From positions 1-6,656 of the forward strand of contig JBDTBU010000159.1 in the NCBI GenBank assembly GCA_039923935.1: DNA of 6,656 nucleotides, given 5' to 3'. The position numbers and the translations under genes are program-made. The notes beneath the pieces were generated by a model. That model had not been told where the DNA came from and ran no database searches. It saw only the letters and a program-made list of their open reading frames with translations. Below, in pieces: positions 5,750 through 6,656 of the stretch; within the stretch, counting starts at the first letter, position 1; each line of letters starts with the position of its first letter. The DNA is from Paraktedonobacter sp039923935. GTDB lineage: Bacteria > Chloroflexota > Ktedonobacteria > Ktedonobacterales > Ktedonobacteraceae.

Positions 5750-6656
5750 ATGACCACAGCCAACACCAGTACTCCGCTTGACTGGAACGCTATCAACGAA
5801 GAAGTTATCATGCACCTGCGCAACCTTCTGCGTCTGGATACGCGCAACCCACCCGGCAACGAGATTCTGGCCGCTCATTATTTGCGTGACGTGCTCGAAA
5901 AAGAAGGCTTTGAATGTGTGATCGTCGGACCTAGTCCCGAACGCGCCAGCCTGATTACTCGCTTGAAGGGCGACGGTTCAGAGCCGCCACTGCTGCTGAT
6001 GTCGCATACCGACGTTGTAGCGGTAGAACCTGATAAATGGAGCCACGATCCCTTTGGCGCAGAGATTGCAGATGGCTTTCTCTATGGGCGAGGTGCACTG
6101 GACATGAAAAACATGGTCACGATGGAGTTGATGAGTATGCTCTTGCTCAAGCGGTCTGGCGTGCCGCTCAAGCGCGACGTGATCTACATGGCTGAGGCCG
6201 ATGAGGAGACTGGCGGGCAGCAGGGAGCTGGCTGGGTCGTTGAGCACTACCCTGAGCTAATCCGGGCGGAATACGCTCTGAACGAAGGTGGCGGCAGCGG
6301 TATGGAGATCAACGGCCAGTTGTACTACACCGTCCAAACTGCGGAAAAAGGCTCGGCACGCTTCAAGATCCGCACCACTGGCACACCCGGCCACGGCTCA
6401 GTTCCCCACAATGACAACGCTATCGTCAAGCTAGCTGAACTGTTGAGCAAGGTGCGCGATACGCAGCCGCCGACCCACTTCACTGCAACGGTGCGCGGCT
6501 ACATCGAAGGCATCGCCAGCACACAACCGCCTGAACTGGCCGCAGCCCTACGTGCAGTCCTGACCGACGAGCACACTGCTGGCGCGGCTATCGACAGCCT
6601 GCCCATCAGCGAGCATCTCAAACGCTCACTCCAGGCGATGTCCCGCAACACTGTCG
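5750..6656 (+). CDS. M20-family zinc metallopeptidase/deacylase (partial at right edge)
   Basis: The first 302 residues of an M20/M25/M40 co-catalytic zinc hydrolase, the family of carboxypeptidases, acetylornithine and succinyl-diaminopimelate deacylases and N-acyl amino acid hydrolases. Visible: SHTDVV (85-90; His86 metal ligand, Asp88 supporting), GRGALDMK (113-120; Asp118 bridging ligand), EADEETGG (149-156; Glu152 general base, Glu153 ligand), NEGGG (178-182; a metal-ligand region), then the lid/dimerisation domain with GTPGHGSVPH (211-220; His215 completes the active site of the partner subunit). All key residues seen so far are intact. Members are usually 400-470 residues, so the last third, with the final His ligand, is outside the window. 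GAAAGG 10 nt upstream supports the ATG at 5750; no signal peptide, so cytoplasmic. No arginine or lysine pathway genes are adjacent, so I do not assign argE or dapE. Confidence 0.92.
   Translation, partial: MTTANTSTPLDWNAINEEVIMHLRNLLRLDTRNPPGNEILAAHYLRDVLEKEGFECVIVGPSPERASLITRLKGDGSEPPLLLMSHTDVVAVEPDKWSHDPFGAEIADGFLYGRGALDMKNMVTMELMSMLLLKRSGVPLKRDVIYMAEADEETGGQQGAGWVVEHYPELIRAEYALNEGGGSGMEINGQLYYTVQTAEKGSARFKIRTTGTPGHGSVPHNDNAIVKLAELLSKVRDTQPPTHFTATVRGYIEGIASTQPPELAAALRAVLTDEHTAGAAIDSLPISEHLKRSLQAMSRNTV

Noticed and set aside
5636..5878. Minus-strand frame upstream of the HicB-like gene, considered as a HicA toxin
   Set aside because: It lacks the HicA pattern (Gly-Ser-His-His motif in a short double-stranded-RNA-binding-like fold) and overlaps the well supported start of the M20 peptidase gene.

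Overview
This window looks like ordinary chromosome from a free-living heterotroph of moderate GC. The clues are a monoderm-style lipoprotein with a long repeat-rich tail, a secreted beta-propeller with a Pro/Thr tail, an AidB-type acyl-CoA dehydrogenase, a small His-rich metal-binding protein and mixed ATG/GTG starts with strong Shine-Dalgarno sites. Together they fit a Chloroflexota/Ktedonobacteria-like bacterium. That placement is an inference from general character, since no marker gene is present. I see no insertion sequence, phage gene, tRNA, rRNA or CRISPR array.

Layout. Positions 1-620 (+) hold the C-terminal end of an AidB-like acyl-CoA dehydrogenase whose start lies outside the window. 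A 16-bp hairpin (629-672) separates it from three minus-strand genes. In transcription order these are a membrane-anchored lipoprotein with a Gly-rich 18-residue repeat tail (3210-2077), a classical short-chain dehydrogenase/reductase (1887-1108) and a tiny His/Cys-rich protein built from two copies of one metal-binding unit (1020-694). A perfect 28-bp inverted repeat (2006-2074) lies 2 nt after the lipoprotein stop and insulates it from the SDR gene.

Divergent from the lipoprotein, a secreted PQQ-repeat-like beta-propeller protein reads rightward (3582-5306). The 371-bp gap between these two genes is unusually rich in short stem-loops and is the best candidate here for an undescribed regulatory RNA element. 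Next come a shared hairpin terminator (5315-5359), a solitary HicB-like antitoxin gene on the minus strand (5595-5377) with no HicA beside it, and the first 302 codons of an M20-family zinc peptidase/deacylase (5750 to the right edge).

How they work together. No pathway is evident. The gene ends are separated by strong hairpins, so most genes are probably single transcription units; only the SDR and His-rich genes, same strand and 87 nt apart, could share a transcript. The most interesting items are the duplicated His-rich protein, the structured 3295-3464 intergenic region and the lipoprotein whose repeat tail is predicted to lie in the cytoplasm. None of them is firm evidence of a new system.
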